A stretch of 64,000 bases of DNA from Micrasema longulum (taxonomy: Eukaryota; Arthropoda; Insecta; Trichoptera; Brachycentridae), in assembly GCA_022494885.1 (NCBI GenBank), contig JAGVSM010001363.1, forward strand, positions 1 to 64,000, written 5' to 3'. Below the pieces are notes generated by a model that was given only the letters and a program-made list of their open reading frames with translations, ran no database searches and had not been told where the DNA came from. This document shows, piece after piece, positions 32,176 through 42,928 of the stretch. Numbering within the stretch: the first letter of the stretch is position 1; each line of letters starts with the position of its first letter. Made by a program: the position numbers and the translations under genes.

Positions 32176-33275
32176 GTAGATGCTTACATAAATAATGAAC
32201 GACTAACTGAAATGGAACATGTTAAATACTTAGGACTAACAATAGACAGACAATTGACATGGACAATTCATATCAACAATTTAATTAGCAAAGTGGCGAC
32301 TTTATCGAGTCTATTTTTTAAAATCAAAAACTTTGTTCCAATAAAGGAAAAAAAAATAATGTATGAAGCCTATGTATAAACTAAAATATAAACTAAAATA
32401 TGTTGTTAAAAATCAAACAGACGTATTAACAAACAATGACATAAACAAAGACCTAACTGTGTTGACTAAATGGACAAACACAAACTTACTTACACTTAAT
32501 GAAAAAAAATGCAATATCATCCATTTTGAAACTAGAAAAAAATGTCATAAAGTAGATGCTTACATAAATAATGAACGACTTACTGAAATTGAACATGTTA
32601 AATACTTAGGACTAACAATAGACAGACAACTAACATGGACAATTCATATCAACAATTTAATTAGCAAAGTGGCGACATTATCGAGTCTTTTTTTAAAAAT
32701 CAAAAACTTTATTCCAAAAACGGAAAAAATTCTAATGTATGAAGCCTATGAAAAAACTAAAATATGTTATATGCAACTACTATGGGGAACAGGAAATCAA
32801 AATGACATAAACAGACTACAAAGACAGCAAAATAAAATATTTAAGTTAGTATATGACCTTCCCCATCTAACAGCAACTAAAGAACTTTTTGAACAAACTA
32901 AACAATTAAATGTAACTGAACTCTTTAAAATTTATTCATAAATTAGCCACTGATGTAATTGTAGACGAAGAATTAAAACTTGAAAAAAACTGTAGTAAAC
33001 ATGAACACAATACGAGAATATCAGAAAAATATCATATTCAATCTTTTAAAACGAGAAAAGGACAATCGAGACTTATAAACCATGGACTGAAATTATACAA
33101 TAAACTACCAGACAAAACTAAACAAAAAACTCAGACAACCTTTACAAAAGATGTTAAAAATATTATTATTAACAGTAGAATGTGAATTTTAAAAGTGAAA
33201 ATATTTTGTTAAATGTATGTAACCCGTAAGGGTTTATTGCTTTTAAATTTAAATAAAAAAAATAAATATAAAAAT
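32176..33275 (+). mobile_element. LINE family C with internal partial duplication, C-terminal region and 3' hairpin
   Basis: The segment DAYINNERLTEmEHVKYLG through NNLISKVATLSSL occurs twice (32176-32375 and 32552-32750), joined by sequence carrying TKWTNTNLLTLNEKKCNIIH. The second copy continues KICYMQLLWGTGNQNDINRL and KLVYDLPHLTATKELF. A frameshift near 32935 is followed by KNCSKHEHNT-like sequence, the 3' hairpin TAACCCGTAAGGGTTTA (33220-33236) and an A-rich tail. RT catalytic motifs are not present. Confidence 0.75.
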
Positions 33276-33276
33276 A

Positions 33277-33680
33277 CGGTATGACCAAAAATGGAAGAAT
33301 GTCAGTATGTTTGTAAATGTCTTTGACATGCGTTTCCATTGGTATACCGTATATGTTTCTTGTAGCTCTATTTTGTGTTACTTGTATTTCTGATACACAC
33401 TTTTTTGTGGCAAATCCCCAGATGCACGACAAATATACCATCTGAGAGTGTATCATTGAAAAGTACACGCGCGGCAAAGTGAGATCGGAAGAACTCCCCT
33501 AAACCTATGCATTATACCAGTGATTGAAGAGATTTTAGATTTAACATAATAAATGGTGAATCCATGAGAGCTGTGAATCTATGTAGATTCCCAAATATTT
33601 TGTCACGTCAGTCTTTTCAAGATAATCATTTCCAAGAGCGATATTCAGATAAATATCTCGTTTTTTACCAAATGTTATGT
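33277..33680 (-). mobile_element. LINE, post-catalytic segment (continued at 34386-34651)
   Basis: Minus strand: ITFGKKRDIYLNIALGNDYL and EKTDVTKYLGIYIDS-like sequence near 33680-33560, then AVPRVYFSMIHSQMVYLSCI and IYGIPMETHVKDIYK toward 33290. The protein frame continues directly from LSLNIKKSYY at 34395-34430, on the far side of a nested P element, so one LINE was split. Confidence 0.7.
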
Positions 33681-34385
33681 AACATTTTACAACAGAGATG
33701 AAGAACATTTAAGAGAAGGTAATATAGAAGTCTAGGCATCTACAGGGCTTATGACCTGTCAATGGCTAGTTTAAGTGGCCACTTTACACACTGTGTAACA
33801 TTCACCATTCTGCCTATATTTGAACATCTATATTCCTTCAATTCTTTCATCTGTTGATGTTTGTGAAGTTAAAGAGCTGAAACCTTTTTTTATGCGGGTG
33901 AGATTCATCTAATTGAATTATTTCACCTACATACTAGGCAAGGCTGAAAATATTATTGTCTTCAAAAATTTGGACAAACTCAAAATATTGTTGATAAATT
34001 ACCTGGTCCATGAAGAAGTATAGAAATTGAAAAAATAATATTTTCAGGCGTTGCCTAGTATGTAGGTGAAATAATTCAATTAGATGAATCTCACCCGCAT
34101 AAATAAAGGTTTCAGCTCTTTAACTTCACAAACATCAACAGATGAAAGAATTGAAGGAATATAGATGTTAAATATAGGAAGAATGGTGAATGTTACACAG
34201 TGTGTAAAGTGGCCACTTAAACCAGCCATTGACAGGTCATAAGCCCTGTAGATGCCTAGACTTCTATATTACCTTCTCTTAAATGTTCTTCATCTCTGTT
34301 GTAAAATGTTAATATAAACAGCTCCCCAGGGAGTTGAATCCAGTCCTTGTCTACAAAAATTTGGATAAACTCAAAATATTGTTAA
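33681..34385. repeat. Family P foldback element, long copy with 9-bp duplication
   Basis: Arms of about 270 bp (ACAACAGAGATGAAGAACAT to CTACATACTAGGCAAGGCTG and the reverse) surround an 85-bp spacer. The right side extends further to TTGGATAAACTCAAAATATT GTTAA. ATGTTATGT flanks both sides (33672-33680 and 34386-34394), and the interrupted LINE reading frame is restored when the element and one copy are removed. Non-coding. Confidence 0.85.
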
Positions 34386-34651
34386 ATGTTATGTAGTAAG
34401 ATTTTTTAATGTTGAGACTGAGCTTGTTGATACGAAGCCAACTTGCAAGATGGTGAACATCTAGTTGCATTTCGTTTTCAAGGTCTTTAACGTTACGATT
34501 GTGATAGTAAATAATTGTGTCGTCTGCATACAGTTGAAGTGTACGTTTAATACCCCAATGTGTAATATCATTGATATAGATTAAGAATAGTAGTGGCCCA
34601 AGAACGGAACCCTGCGGTACACCACATGGTTCCGTCCTCGGGCCACTACTA
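34386..34651 (-). mobile_element. LINE RT catalytic region with foldback at the 5' edge
   Basis: Minus strand: EPCGVPQGSVLGPLLFLIYI, NDITHWGIKRTLQLYADDTI (catalytic YADD), LDVHHLASWLRINKLSLNIK. The first codons are repeated in inverted form at 34628-34651, so the 5' edge is a hairpin (24-bp arms, two mismatches). Continues at 33277-33680. Confidence 0.8.
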
Positions 34652-34959
34652 ATGTTTGCCAACAAAAAATTAAAAACATAAAGTGCTTCAAATATAAAAA
34701 TTGCACGTAATTTAGTATGAGTATTTTGCTTTCATCCTGTTAAATTGAATCCGAAATCCAGCGATAATATATTAAATTTTAATATTATTTCACGGTTACG
34801 CTTAAATATTTTTACTAACGGACACATCAGGACACCAATTAGAAACGGTTGCATTCGTATTGTGAAATGCGATTATAAATATAGCACGAGCCCAAATACT
34901 ATCCACCCTTCTTAAACCATCCCCTTTGTCATAAATTCCAAGCGTATCTCTGCTTTCTG

Positions 34960-35395
34960 AATCAAATAATAAATATTTTACAATTATAAAGCAGATTTAT
35001 GTTTCAAGAAAAGAAAGAAAAAAAAATCAATCGGCTCTTAAATTAATTAACAGATCAGCTAGAGTTGATAAGGAAGAGGTACCCGAACTTTTTAAAAAGC
35101 AAGGGTGCCTGTCCGTAAATGCTATTTATGACTCAAATTTGTTACTAGATATCGATTTGATGGTAACTACCAGAAAAGGTATTTACATACACACAATACA
35201 AGGCTAGCACAACGTGGAGGCTTGTCAAAACCGAGGTCTGTTAACAAGTATGGCCAAAAAACACTTCATTATACAATTACTCAAATTTTTAATAAAATTC
35301 CTAAGCACATCTTTAAAAAAATGTTGTTGAAACTTTTAAGGAAAAAATAATTAAATGGCTCATATGTAACAAGGCTTTATATTGATTATTATTTT
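34960..35395 (+). mobile_element. LINE family F, C-terminal coding region
   Basis: Contains HTHNTRLAQRGGLSKPRSVN, KYGQKTLHYTITQIFNKIPK and HIFKKMLLKLLRKK, the NTR..LP-type C-terminal LINE signature, followed by the KWLICNKALY end in another frame. It is interrupted at 35395 by LINE family D; the 3' UTR resumes at 36421. Confidence 0.6.
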
Positions 35396-36420
35396 ATGCT
35401 GCTTTTCAATTTGTGTATTAATGATGTTGCTAAATCATTCTCTTACTCTCGTTTTTGGCTCTTCGCGGACGACAGCAAAATTCTCAAAATAATTCAAACT
35501 TTACAAGACTGCTTTCTTCTTCAATCAGACATTAACTCTTTTAACCGATGGTGTAAAGTCAATAAATTAGAACTAAATATTTAAAAATGCAAAATAATGT
35601 CATTTCATAAAACAAAACAACCAATTTCCTTCGAGTACCTATTAGAAAACTCCAAAATTGATGTAGTCAAGTCCATCAGAGATTTAGGAGTTGTTTTGGA
35701 CTATAAACTGACATACAACGAGCATATAGATAATACAATAAATAAATCACTGAAATTACTTGGCTTCATTAACAGAATATCCTCTGATTTTACTAATGTC
35801 CGTACAATCAAAACTCTTTATTGCTCAACTGTTCGCCCTCTTCTTGAATATGCCTCAGTGGTCTGGTCTCCATTCTATGTCAATCGCATAAATCACATTG
35901 AATCAGTCCAACTTCGCTTGCTTCGAAAAATAGCGTGGATGCTTGGACTAGAGAGATATAATTATTCTTATGCTGAAATAGAGTCAATGTTAAATATTTC
36001 TAGTCTACAAAAACGTAGAACTAATATTGACTCCATATATATGTATGTTCGGCATACTAAATGGTATAATCGATGTTCCATCATTACTGGGACAAGTAAA
36101 ATTCAATATTCCGACTCGTAGATTGAGAAACAATGAAGTACTGTTCATCGATCAGCTTAGAACAAACTATGGCCTAAATTCTACAATGACCCGCCTTTGT
36201 CGTATTGTTAACTCAAGACAAGATCTGGACTTTTTGGGTTTAAGTTCACAACGATTTAAACGAGCACTAAATAAATAGTCCAGATCTTGTCTCGATGTCC
36301 CTAATGCTTTTTCCTTTTTTAAAAAAATATTTTAAACTATTCTTTTATTGTAATATTTAAACCTTAAAAATTGTATACATGGACAATGTCCGTTAATAAA
36401 TAAATAAATAAATGTTAACA
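35396..36420 (+). mobile_element. Jockey-type LINE family D, 5'-truncated, inserted in LINE F
   Basis: Starts inside the RT palm: LLFNLCINDVAKSFSYSRFW and LFADDSKILK (catalytic FADD at about 35464). A TAA at 35582 interrupts the frame; the reading resumes KCKIMSFHKTKQPISFEYLL, DLGVVLDYKLTYNEHIDNTI, KTLYCSTVRPLLEYASVVWS and SSLQKRRTNIDSIYM. A frameshift near 36045 leads to DVPSLLGQVKFNIPTRRLR and CRIVNSRQDLDFLGLSS, with its stop at 36276. It ends in TTAATAAATAAATAAATAAA. Only two or three lesions, so relatively recent. Confidence 0.85.
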
Positions 36421-36660
36421 ATCATCTATTTATTTTTTTGTATGTAAATTTTGTGTAAACATACGTATGCTTTTAGTTCTCATTAATGTTTATATTACAT
36501 TTTAAATTGATATAATTTCTCTAACGTTTTTCTTTGTAAAGGAAAAATACGAAACCTGCTGACAAGCCGGTTTCGCGGTTTACTGGGTTTCATTATTTTT
36601 CCTTTTATATTTTTTCTGTTCATATTTACCTTCAAATAAAAACAATTGCAAAAAAAATAA
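36421..36660 (+). mobile_element. LINE family F 3' UTR with hairpin
   Basis: Continues family F after the nested insertion. It matches 23710-23940 closely, including GGAAAAATACGAAACCTGCT and the hairpin GAAACC/GGTTTC (36549-36573), and ends in an A-rich tail. Confidence 0.65.
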
Positions 36661-36782
36661 TCTATGTTACTACTTATACCATCGCGCCATTTCCGCGACG
36701 GGGTAGGCAGAGAGAATGGACAGCCACACACGTCCATCCTGGCATACATTTCTAGCTTTTTCCACATTCATACATCTTGTCA
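36661..36782 (-). mobile_element. LINE family R 3' terminal fragment
   Basis: Complement encodes the ARMDVCGC...GEMA region in broken frames; ACCATCGCGCCATTTCCGCG and GGGTAGGCAGAGAGAATGGA are the 3' terminal codons. Tail is an irregular (TTACTA)-type repeat. Confidence 0.6.
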
Positions 36783-37059
36783 TCCGTCAACGGACCAATC
36801 GTCAGAACTGGCAGAGAATAAACGGAAGAGAACCTCTGACGTCATATGCGAGTATTTTCAGACATACAAAACTTTAAAAAAGAATAGCACTGACAATAGG
36901 TTTTTTTTTTTAAATGGCTAAGTTTGTTGGTCTAATGACAATAACCTCTGTACTTTCTTCTTCCTTGTTAAAACACAAACTCTACCTTTCTTTAAATGGC
37001 ATTTCTACGCATGCCGTGTACTCGCCAGTTATAAATAAATTAATAAAACATTTAAAATC

Positions 37060-37245
37060 AAGTTGTGGTATCGTGGCTAGTGTCCTGGACTCACGGCTCA
37101 AAGGTCCGTGGTTCGAATCCCACTATATCCCAACTTGATTCCCATTTTCTAATAGTGAATTATTTCCAATTCGCTGAAAATTGCCCCTTAAAATGAAATA
37201 TTTGGGTAAATCATAAGAAAGCAACTATTTTTTTTTCTATAAAAA
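37060..37245 (+). repeat. tRNA-derived SINE, family 1
   Basis: GTGGTATCGTGGCTAGTGTC (A-box region) and GGTTCGAATCCC (B box), then CCCAACTTGATTCCCATTTT and TTTGGGTAAATCATAAGAAA. Lies directly before family A copy 5. Diverged from the 8167 copy. Confidence 0.75.
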
Positions 37246-37265
37246 TAATAAAAATAATCTACTCT

Positions 37266-38069
37266 CATAGAATTAAGAATAGTCCAGAAGGAGCGTAGAA
37301 TCATATTTGAATACGTCGGACTGTGTCCAAAAAACCCCCCCTCTATGCCCCACTTTCGCCGCGCGCATTCGTGATGTCGCCGCGTAATGTTGCTCGATAG
37401 GAAAACTTATAATCATAACACAAATGTAAAAAAAAACAATCTGTTAATTTATCTAAAATTTTATATTGTGCACCCTGAAATATTGATTGACACGAAAGAG
37501 TAGATAAAAAAAGGGTCATTTAATAAGGGTAATTGAATTCATGAACTTTGAACTTAAAATATAAAACAAATTTTATTTGACATAAAACGGATATTATTAT
37601 ATCATGTAAAATAATATTTGATGTTTTAAAGGAAATGTCGGTCAAATGTCCACAACAGAGTTTTTTAATACGAGGTTCAATTTTTATTGGTTCTCTCATT
37701 CGATGAGCAAAGTAGGGTAAAGAAATTACTACCCTGGCAACACTTACGAAATGTCCATTTTGATATCTTCGACAATCTGACAGATGGAAAAATAATTCAA
37801 TTTTTAAGTAATATATTTGCTACTTACACATTCATTTGTTAATTACTCATGAAATGTGATCCCACCCTGTTTCTTTAAAATCCTAGCAGTAGTTCTACAC
37901 TTTAAAAGGGCACAACACGACATAGCTGAAGTCAATTCAGAAGTTGCGTACTGAGCGACGTCTACAAAGAAACTAATGGATCAAAACGTAAAACTACTTA
38001 TTTATGAGTAGTTTAGTCGTCTACTGTTTGATGCTCGTATGCGGTTTCTGGACTATTCTTAATTTTATG
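37266..38069 (+). mobile_element. Family A, copy 5 (804 bp), lacking the MITE
   Basis: CATAGAATTAAGAATAGTCC at the start and GGACTATTCTTAATTTTATG at the end are near-perfect inverted repeats. The interior is colinear with copies 1 and 3. It is the longest copy without a nested insertion and the best template for a consensus. Confidence 0.75.
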
Positions 38070-38089
38070 CTTTTATCCATATATAAAAG

Positions 38090-38180
38090 GCGATGTTCGA
38101 ATGGTTGTCTTCGATGGACTCGATCCGGGCCGATTTACGTGCGGTTTTCAGATAAATGTACATCTTTGCCAAGAGAAGGT
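38090..38180 (-). repeat. Family H fragment
   Basis: GGGCCGATTTACGTGCGGTT and TTCAGATAAATGTACATCTT match the inverted H copy at 53985-54030. A further H-like block (CAAACTAACGTTCGGACAGG) at 38755-38855 could be the other end of the same decayed copy. Confidence 0.5.
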
Positions 38181-38345
38181 TTATAGCTATCTACAACGTA
38201 AGGATCATTATTTTGATATGATTTATTCAATAATGATCCTTCAGATAAAAATAAGTTTACTTAATTTACTTTCATATAATTTTGAATTATCTATCCTTAC
38301 CTCTGTTTTGTATAAATATGTACATTGAACTCCTTAATAAAGATA

Positions 38346-38388
38346 CCAGTCTCTAAGATTTCGCGAAAGCGATGAAACCGGTTACTGG
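38346..38388 (+). ncRNA. Hammerhead-like motif with GNRA-capped stem II
   Basis: CCAGT/ACTGG form stem I, CTCTAAGA stands in the core position, TCGC-GAAA-GCGA is a perfect tetraloop stem II, then GAA and palindromic ACCGGT, then T. The architecture follows the hammerhead layout, but the core differs from CTGANGA, so activity is doubtful. Related to the Penelope tails at 294-336 and 49189-49228. Confidence 0.4.
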
Positions 38389-38754
38389 ATATTCCAAATT
38401 TGTGGATTAAAGTATCACTCGTCTTTTAGTTATATAATAAAAATAAAATAAAATCTAGGAAAAAAAAATACTACCTCATGACTATCTTAGTTTTTTTTAC
38501 TTTTTGGTTTCGAAATAAATGTCAAGGTCACGTCAAAACTCGGCTGGCGGTTAAAGAATGACTAAATTCGCATTGAGCTTGAATAGAGTGTCATAATTTT
38601 AGAATGCTCAGGATAAAACGCCGTCTAACTTTTCTTCATTAATACGTATTCTCGTATTTTCTCCGTGAATTATGGCATTAAAGAAGTGATTTTTGCTCGA
38701 TTTTGATTTGCGAAACATAAATAGCTCGAAAAAGCCCAAAACAAGTAACGCATG

Positions 38755-38855
38755 TCTTTATTTACAAAAAAACGTTTGTTCAACCAGCTAATAGCAGGCA
38801 AACTAACGTTCGGACAGGACAACGTCTCAGTCGGATACGCTAGTAAATAATAATG
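38755..38855 (-). repeat. Family H fragment, terminal part
   Basis: CAGCTAATAGCAGGCAAACT, AACGTTCGGACAGGACAACG and TCGGATACGCTAG match the H start in inverted orientation (compare 55055-55115). Confidence 0.55.
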
Positions 38856-39232
38856 AATGTTTTCATGTGACGCGTACACGTGTTGAAATAAAAATATAAT
38901 AACCAATTACAAATCAAACTTCATCAAAATATGTCGCACATAATGCAATAATACAAAAAATATGTTTCGTCACAATGCATCATCCCCTCTGCCCTCCGTT
39001 CTCGGTATCTGATGCCCCAGAAAAAATGACCCAATATTCTTATTTTACTTTTTCACTATTATTGGTTAAGCCGATAATTTGTTTCGACGTATTTTAGCAA
39101 GAGGAATCATATTTCTTTTTTATTTTATTTTTTGGTTTTTTACAATATGCATAAGAGGTAAAACAGAGTACACAAAAAATAAAGGATAATTTCATAGCAA
39201 TAAAAAAAAACAGTTAAAATAGTATAAACATA

Positions 39233-39972
39233 TTACAACAGAGATGAAGAACATTTAAGAGAAGGTAATATAGAAATCTAGGCATCTACAGGGCTTATGA
39301 CCTGTCAATTTTTTTTTTTGTAAATTTATTTATAAACCCTTACGGATTATTACATTCATTTTACATAAAATAATATATACATTTTTCAATCATACTCTGT
39401 TGTTCAAAATAATATTTTTTAAGTCTTTTGAAAAGTTTGTCCGAGTCTTTTGTTTAGTTTTGTCTCGTAGTTTATTGTATAATTTCAGTCCCTGGTTCAT
39501 TAGTCTTGATTGTCCTTGTCTTGTTTTAGAAAGTTGTATATGGTATTTGTCTGATATTCTCGTATTATGTCCATGTTGACTACAATTTTTTACAAGTTTT
39601 AGTTCTTCGTCTACAATTACATTGGTGGCTAATTTATGGATAAATTTTAATGATTCTAGTTGAAAGAGTTCAGTTATATTTAATTGCTTAGCTTGTTTAA
39701 AAAGTTCTCTAGTGGCAGTTAAATAGGGAAGGTCATATACTAACTTTAATATTTTATTTTGTTGTCTTTGTAGTCTGTTTATGTCATTTTAATATCCTGC
39801 TCTCCATAGTAGTTGCGTATAACATATTTTAGATTTTTCATAGGCTTCCATACATGGCTTCATAATGGCTGGTTTAAGGGGCCACTTTACACACTGTGTA
39901 ACATTCACCATTCTGCCCATATTTGAACATCTATATTCCTTCAATTCTTTCATCTGTTGATGTTTGTGAAAC
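39233..39972. repeat. Family P copy split by a LINE family C insertion
   Basis: Left part 39233-39310 (ACAACAGAGATGAAGAACAT to GACCTGTCAAT) and right part 39864-39972 (AATGGCTGGTTTAAG to CATCTGTTGATGTTTGTGAA) join into the standard P left arm. The LINE lies between them. The right arm of the palindrome is missing. Confidence 0.7.
39311..39863 (-). mobile_element. LINE family C, C-terminal region inserted in family P
   Basis: Minus strand: EAYEKSKICYTQLLWRAGY, a stop, then NDINRLQRQQNKILKLVYDL, PYLTATRELFKQAKQLNITE, ELKLVKNCSQHGHNTRISDK and a KTRTNFSKDLKNI end with the 3' hairpin and T(12) (poly A) at 39311. Only one internal stop is evident. This insertion is younger than the P element it splits. 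Confidence 0.8.
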
Positions 39973-40207
39973 TGAAAATATTGTTGTAAAAATTGTAAAC
40001 AAAAAATCCCACAAAGGCATGGCCTGTTCGTGGGTATACAAGAAATGTTTATGAATTTTTTCTCCCATAATAAATAGACAGTTTTAATATTTTTGTGTAA
40101 TATAAGAAAGAGAAAAGAAAATGTTATGTAAAAGATTATAAGGTACTTTTTTATTTTGAGTGATAAAAAATATTTTGAAAAAACAAAAATATTCCTTATT
40201 AATATAT

Positions 40208-40380
40208 ATGTTTCTTTTTTGGGTGATACCGTGTGTGTTGGATTTTTTCCGACATTTCGGCTACCATTGCAACAACCATCTTCAGAAACCACTCAGTTTA
40301 CCCTGAAGATGGCTCCGGCAATGGCAACCGAAACGTCGGAACAAATCCAACACGCACGGTATTACCCAAAAAAGAAACAT
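40208..40380. repeat. Inverted repeat of two hammerhead-type sequences
   Basis: Two 78-bp arms (40208-40285, 40303-40380) face head to head around AAACCACTCAGTTTACC. Each arm on its own strand reads CTGAAGATGG...CCGAAAyGTCGGAA then AAATCCAACACrCACGGTAT. CTGAAGA fits the hammerhead core CTGANGA and GAAAyGTC fits the GAAA plus cleavage-site segment. Such sequences are known from Penelope-like elements and retrozymes. Activity is untested. Confidence 0.55.
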
Positions 40381-40968
40381 ATTGATAACAGTGACCGTGA
40401 AAACCTTCACAACCATATTCCTTATTATTGACAACAAAACATATCAAAGAAAAAAAGAGTTAATATCATTAGCTTAAATCTAGGATAGTGCGTGTTTTTT
40501 AAAAGAAGGAAAATTTTGAAAGTTTGGGATCAATGAAACATTATCAGTAAAAAAATAATTTTAAAAATTTTGGTCCCATAAAATATGCATGTCTCTGTGC
40601 TAGCCTCGTTTTGCATGTCTCTGTGCTAGCCTACCCTTATATATATTTTTTTAAAGTGATGTTTCTCTATTACATTGTTAAGTTTTGTGGGACCGTGTAC
40701 CTGTAGAAGGGCAGTTTTCAATTAAATCAAAGCATCCCCTATAAAAGGAGCCAATTGTCATAATCTGTAACACATTGTGTGCATCTGATGTGCAACCATC
40801 TCAATTGGGGCACATAACGGAGTCTTGGGGACAACCCTTATCAGTAATAGCTAAGCAATTAGGTTTAGAGATTTATTTTATATATAGCGAAACGAAGGGA
40901 TCATAAAGTAGAAGATATATGTATTAGATATATTAGATATAAGGCAATTATATATATCTAAAATAATA

Positions 40969-41135
40969 ATGTTCGTGAAAGCAAATAATTCTACCGAATC
41001 CCAAAAGGAACACTCCCACACTACCAGAAGTCAAACTAGAGGATGGGTCATGGGGTCTTTTGCAAACTCTGAATTCGGGCAAAAAATTTTCAGGTTTCTG
41101 GGCCCCAAAATATTCAATATATTACTTTATTTTAT
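40969..41135 (+). mobile_element. LINE C-terminal fragment (HTTRSQTRG type)
   Basis: Reads SQKEHSHTTRSQTRGWVMGS, FANSEFGQKIFRFLGPKIFN, then breaks into a TTTA-rich tract. Sequence near 41345-41490 (NSVTRTLQNYDPDSVKYICR then KWLLGL) may be the displaced end of the same ORF. Confidence 0.5.
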
Positions 41136-41873
41136 TTATTTATTCATTTATTTATTTTATTTATTCATATATACGCCCGATGGGTATTTTTATGGACACA
41201 TTTATACATAGAAAATTATTATAACAAAATTAGAAAGACTCAATGGGTTATAGTGGACTTTGTGGGAGTGGAAGCGGGAAAGAGGTGTTTATAATTGAAA
41301 TTGATTCAGTGATCGTTTAAAAGAAGACAACTTGTTATCCAAGAAATCAAGACTGGTATGTTTGTTGGCAGACCTAAGAATTCTGTTACTCGAACATTGC
41401 AAAACTATGACCCGGATTCAGTTAAATACATTTGTAGAAAATGGTTACTGGGTTTAGGTAGAGAAAAATCAAAAATTTTCTCAAAAACTTTTTAAAATAA
41501 TAAATGGTAAAAATATTGTATAACGTTATAATGAATTGACTAGTAGGTAGCCATGTTATTTTTTATTTTTGCATAAAAATGTCTGCCTTAAAACAGGTTG
41601 TAGCTAGTTAGGCAGACCAAACATGATCCAGAGAAATCTATTACCTAAGTGTGTATGTAGTAGATAAAGAAATTGTAATTTTTTAAATTTATTTTTTTTT
41701 TTTTTTTATACTTAAGAAGATATGATAATGATACAATATGAGAGCGATGAATGAGAATTTGGATGAATAGGTATTTGAGCATTGTTTTTCTGCCACTCTC
41801 TCGCAAATGTCCCCCGACACTGTGCAAAAAGACGGCAAAATGTATTTTCCTTCATTATTTTGCAACAAAATAT

Positions 41874-42151
41874 TAACAGAGATGAAGAACATTTAAGGAA
41901 AGGTAATATAGAAGTCTAGGCATCTACAGGGCTTATGACCTGTCAAAAGCTGGTTTAAGTGGCCACTTTACACACTGTGTAACATTCACCATTCTGCCTA
42001 TATTTGAACATCTATATTCCTTCAATTCTTCTATATTACCTTTTATTAAATGTTCTTCATCTCTGTTGTAATATGTTAATATAAACACCTCCCCAGGGAG
42101 TTGAATCCAGTCCTTGTCTACAGAAATTTGGACAAACTCAAAATATTGTTG
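41874..42151. repeat. Family P copy with near-perfect 9-bp duplication
   Basis: AACAGAGATGAAGAACATTT to CTATATTCCTTCAATTCTT, then the opposite arm CTATATTACCTTTTATTAAA to GGACAAACTCAAAATATTG. ACAAAATAT (41865-41873) and ACAAAATTT (42152-42160) flank it, eight of nine bases equal. Most of the right arm is deleted. The short-left/long-right asymmetry matches the other P copies. Confidence 0.7.
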
Positions 42152-42394
42152 ACAAAATTTTAAATATTTTTTTTATTTATTTTACATAAACTGCATAAAT
42201 TGCCTTTAACATAATTATATTGAACGTAAATATGAAAAAAAAATACATATATAAAAACATAACAAAAAATTATAAAATTGCATAACTATAACAATAGTAA
42301 CAAGAAGGTACACATAAGCAACCAAAAATATTAACGAAATAAATACATAAATATGAAAAAACAAAAAAATTAAAAACATTTTTAAATATAAAAA

Positions 42395-42735
42395 GTTTAA
42401 GAATAACATTGCGAGAGAATAAAAGAAATCAGGCTCGTTTTATAACTATCAAGTCCAGAACCAAATATATCAGCCTTGTCCTCATACTGATTGCCATATC
42501 TGTAGAGCCTAGGAATAGGCGAGTGTATGTGATAGTTGGTCCTAGAACTTGCAGAACAAAAGGGAGATCTGTGGCGGGTATGTCGACCAGGTACACGGAA
42601 ACACATCAACTGCAGCAAATCAGGACAGTCAATTAATGAATTGATCACTTTAAAAAGTAATATTAGGTCAGTTAGGATTCTTCTATCGGAAAGTCTCAAA
42701 AGATTTGCTGAAGACAACAATTGATTATAAATAAA
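42395..42735 (-). mobile_element. LINE C-terminal fragment (FRVPGR family)
   Basis: Minus-strand frame 42720-42397: LSSANLLRLSDRRILTDLIL, LFKVINSLIDCPDLLQLMCF, RVPGRHTRHRSPFCSASSRT and NYHIHSPIPRLYRYGNQ. Same family as 44180-44805 (plus) and the 3' end at 49285-49582 (minus). One clean frame of 107 codons. Confidence 0.7.
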
Positions 42736-42829
42736 TAAAGCAGCTGGAATATGAAGTTTAAAATTAATATATTTTAGAAATTTTAATTAAAATTTAATAA
42801 ATTTTATTTAATTCATAGTATCTCCACTT

Positions 42830-42928
42830 AAATGCTTTCGAATCGCAATCCCTCAGCCGAATGTGTGGTAAAACGATGTATGATAGGTGCACAAATGTCG
42901 AGATTCGTGAACTGTGTACGGCTGAGAC
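42830..42928 (+). mobile_element. LINE family R scrap, left of an insertion
   Basis: ATCGCAATCCCTCAGCCGAA and TGTATGATAGGTGCACAAAT match the SLRQMCGKMMYDRCTNVEIR part of family R. It stops at GGCTGAG. The next family R codons appear at 43651. Confidence 0.6.
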
